Source of the DNA: Candidatus Thiodubiliella sp.
Lineage (GTDB): Bacteria > Pseudomonadota > Gammaproteobacteria > PS1 > Pseudothioglobaceae
Assembly: GCA_029237605.1 (NCBI GenBank)
Contig: JAQRGB010000041.1
Span: forward strand, 1 to 35,679
DNA length: 35,679 bases
Reading direction: 5' to 3'
Numbering within the stretch: the first letter of the stretch is position 1; each line of letters begins with the position of its first letter. The notes under the pieces are model-generated. The model was not told where the DNA came from, ran no database searches, and was given only the letters and a program-made list of their open reading frames with translations. Made by a program: the position numbers and the translations under genes. This document shows positions 33,840 through 35,679 of this stretch, piece after piece.

Positions 33840-34330
33840 CAAGCCTCCAATGACCAGATTTACCGCCTTCTTTTTCCAATAATTGAATGTTTGTAATTTT
33901 GATAAATCGGTCTACTGCTTTACACATATCATAAATCGAAAGTGCTGCTACACTTGCAGCGGTAAGCGCCTCCATTTCTACACCAGTTTGAGCGTTTAGT
34001 TTAGTTAATGTAGTAATCTGAATACCATTTTCAATAAATTCAAAATCTACGCTAACTTTTGAAAGGTTGAGACTGTGACACATTGGAATAAGATGGTGCG
34101 CTTGCTTTGCTGCCATAATGCCAGCAATTCTTGCAACTGATAGCACGTCACCTTTTTTAAATTATTATCTTTAATTTTTTGCAGGAGTTGTACAAAAGGA
34201 TTGTCTTCCTAAGACCGCTTGGCCTCCGACTTTAGCACTTGCTTTAGCGGTACGTACGGTGTTATCTTTATCTGACACATCTACCATATTGGCTTCACCT
34301 TTATTGTTTACATGGGTTAATTTACTCATA
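33829..34330 (-). pseudogene. moaC: Cyclic pyranopterin monophosphate synthase MoaC, disrupted by adapter and a frameshift (artefact)
   Basis: Second enzyme of molybdenum cofactor synthesis. The gene starts at 34330 by ATGA overlap with moeA: MSKLTHVNNKGEANMVDVSD. It then enters the adapter at 34232. Past the adapter, KIKDNNLKK is readable in one frame and [45 protein letters not shown] and [12 protein letters not shown] in another. The change falls in a run of six A (34153-34158 on the plus strand); seven would restore it. The 50 adapter bases replace about 8-10 native residues. The intact gene would be near 155-160 residues. Confidence 0.9.
34183..34232 (-). other. MGI read-1 adapter, barcode and start of next adapter inside moaC (artefact)
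   Basis: On the minus strand: 32 bases of the full read-1 adapter (34232 to 34201), the 10-base barcode TCCTTTTGTA (34200 to 34191), then CAACTCCT (34190 to 34183), the first eight bases of the following adapter element. This is the exact order found in MGI library constructs, which makes the contamination reading very strong. Confidence 0.96.
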
Positions 34331-35591
34331 GCATCATTTCATTAAGTGGATAAAAATTTAAAATTTCACCTTGTTTAAAAGTAGTTTTTTCTGGTATTTC
34401 GACTAAGCCATCTGCCCAAACCATAGAGCTTAAAATATCTGATCCTTGCTTTGGATATTGATTGACTTGCATAGGGGTAGTCGCGCGATCAAGGCGCACA
34501 CGCACAAATTCACACCTAGGCTTAGATCTATGCCAATCAAAATTTGCCGCAACTTTAAAAGTAGTATTTAAATAGTTACTCGCACCTTGCATTTTTTTAA
34601 TAAAAGGCCGAGCAAAGAGTAAAAAAGTCACCATAGCAGACACTGGATTGCCAGGTAATCCAATAAAAATACAGTCATCAATCTTACCAAAAGCAAATGG
34701 TTTTCCTGGTTTTATTTTAATACGCCATAAATCCAATTTACCTAATTTTTCTACAGCGGGCTTAACATGGTCCTCTTCACCAACAGAAACACCACCAGTG
34801 GTTATAATTAAATCGCAACTAGATTTTAATTTTTCTAATGACTTATAGGTGGCGCTAAATGTGTCTTCTATATTCCCTAAATTAATCACTTTACAGTCAA
34901 GTTTGTTTAATAATGCCACTAGGAAATAACGATTAGAGTTAAAAATTTGCCCTTGTTTTAATGTATTTCCAAGCTCAATAAGCTCATCACCTGTGAAAAA
35001 TATACCAACCTTAATCCTATTAAATACTTCAAGTTTTCCTATGCCAACAGAGGCAGATAGCGCAATATCTTGTGGCTGTAGCAGTCTTCCTTTGGGCAAA
35101 ATAACATCACCTGATTGAATATCATTGCCCATTGGTCTAATATTTTCATTTAACAAAATAGATCGATAAATCTCAATTTTTGATCCATTCTCAACCAACT
35201 CACATTCTTCTTGCATAACCACTGTATTGGCGCCTTTTGGTATAGGCGCACCGGTAAATATACGTGCCGCAAAAGATGGTGCTAATGCATTTCCAGTACT
35301 ACCTGCAGTAATACGATCGGTAATTTTAAATGTACCTCCCCCTAATGCATTTATTTGCTCTTTTTTAAGATTAATGGCGTAACCATCCATAGCAGAATTA
35401 TCAAAACCAGGGACAAAAATATCAGCAAGAACATCGGCAGCTAAAATTTTATTTAGTGCATCATCAAGTTCTAACAACTGAGTACTATTAGTAACTTTAG
35501 CAGAATTAATTAATAACTCTAAAGCTTCATCAATAGAAAGTAAAGATTGTAGAGCTATATCGCATTCACAATTAATTTGTTGATTATTCAT
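34326..35591 (-). CDS. moeA: Molybdopterin molybdenumtransferase
   Basis: Inserts molybdate into adenylated molybdopterin made by Mog. About 421 residues from the preferred Met at 35591 (MNNQQINCECDIAL). Motifs: DNSAMDGYAINL, ITAGSTG, ARIFTGAPIPKGANTVVMQEE, SVGIGKLEVF, FFTGDELIELG, ITTGGVSVGEEDHVK, GLPGNPVSAMVTFLLF. First gene of moeA-moaC-moaA-moaD; its stop overlaps the moaC start by ATGA. The 60 bases upstream to the window end show nothing else. Confidence 0.95.
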   Translation of the reverse strand: MNNQQINCECDIALQSLLSIDEALELLINSAKVTNSTQLLELDDALNKILAADVLADIFVPGFDNSAMDGYAINLKKEQINALGGGTFKITDRITAGSTGNALAPSFAARIFTGAPIPKGANTVVMQEECELVENGSKIEIYRSILLNENIRPMGNDIQSGDVILPKGRLLQPQDIALSASVGIGKLEVFNRIKVGIFFTGDELIELGNTLKQGQIFNSNRYFLVALLNKLDCKVINLGNIEDTFSATYKSLEKLKSSCDLIITTGGVSVGEEDHVKPAVEKLGKLDLWRIKIKPGKPFAFGKIDDCIFIGLPGNPVSAMVTFLLFARPFIKKMQGASNYLNTTFKVAANFDWHRSKPRCEFVRVRLDRATTPMQVNQYPKQGSDILSSMVWADGLVEIPEKTTFKQGEILNFYPLNEMML

Positions 35592-35679
35592 AAAATAAAA
35601 ATAATAATATTTTACCACTCAAAAAACTTTATAAACTTTAAAAATTCTTATGGCTAGCACCTAATAATCATTTAATAAC

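Noticed and set aside
1-35679. CRISPR arrays, tRNA or rRNA genes, intact insertion sequences
   Set aside because: No spaced direct repeats, no cloverleaf-type sequence, and no transposase frame were found on reading through the window.

Overview
The window is AT-rich and reads as a chromosomal segment of a sulfur-oxidising, nitrate-respiring gammaproteobacterium. The best guess is the SUP05/Thioglobaceae group or a related thiotrophic symbiont. That placement is inferred from the nar operon, a DsrC/TusE-family protein, a TauE/SafE-type exporter, hisI-hisE-tatABC synteny and eroded gene remnants; no rRNA or other phylogenetic marker is present to prove it.

Layout. (1) 14-4783, minus strand: a Shewanella DmsEFAB-like module consisting of a pentaheme cytochrome c, a Tat-exported DMSO-reductase-family catalytic subunit, a 4x[4Fe-4S] subunit and a TorD-like chaperone (frameshifted). 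(2) 4861-6115, minus: a secreted Met-X-Gly tripeptide-repeat protein and a small secreted protein. (3) 6629-7735: prfB. (4) About 8.1-9.4 kb: fragments resembling conjugation protein TraN around a lipoprotein. (5) 9.4-12.3 kb: an oxidative-stress block with OxyR, a glutaredoxin scrap, catalase and an encapsulated-ferritin-type protein. (6) 12.9-14.75 kb: a glutathione-reductase-like gene without its N-terminus and a broken secreted nuclease. (7) 14.8-19.1 kb: hisI, hisE, tatABC, hemN, and a TauE/SafE family permease. (8) 19.1-21.2 kb, minus: a NIT-domain nitrate/nitrite sensor, a Crp/Fnr regulator and mog, divergent from (9) 21.3-32.4 kb: narK1, narK2, narGHJI, a parvulin-less PPIase-like protein, a DsrC-like protein and an HPP permease. 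(10) 32.6-35.6 kb, minus: moeA-moaC-moaA-moaD.

The genes form a coherent anaerobic-respiration island. Nitrate enters through NarK1/NarK2 and is reduced by NarGHI. The molybdenum cofactor is made by MoaA/C/D, Mog and MoeA, Tat exports the DMSO-reductase-like enzyme, HemN makes haem without oxygen, and a NIT + Crp/Fnr pair (possibly one fused protein) is placed to sense nitrate and control the island.

A major caution is that the consensus contains MGI/BGISEQ library adapter sequence. It lies at the very start of the window, inside prfB, at the 5' end of the NIT gene, at the narK2 3' end, inside narG and inside moaC; the same apparent 10-nt sample barcode appears complete at two of these sites and partly at a third. 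Single-base frameshifts also break torD, moaA, moaC and the nuclease, and may separate NIT from Crp. Many apparent gene lesions here should therefore be treated as assembly errors until reads are checked.
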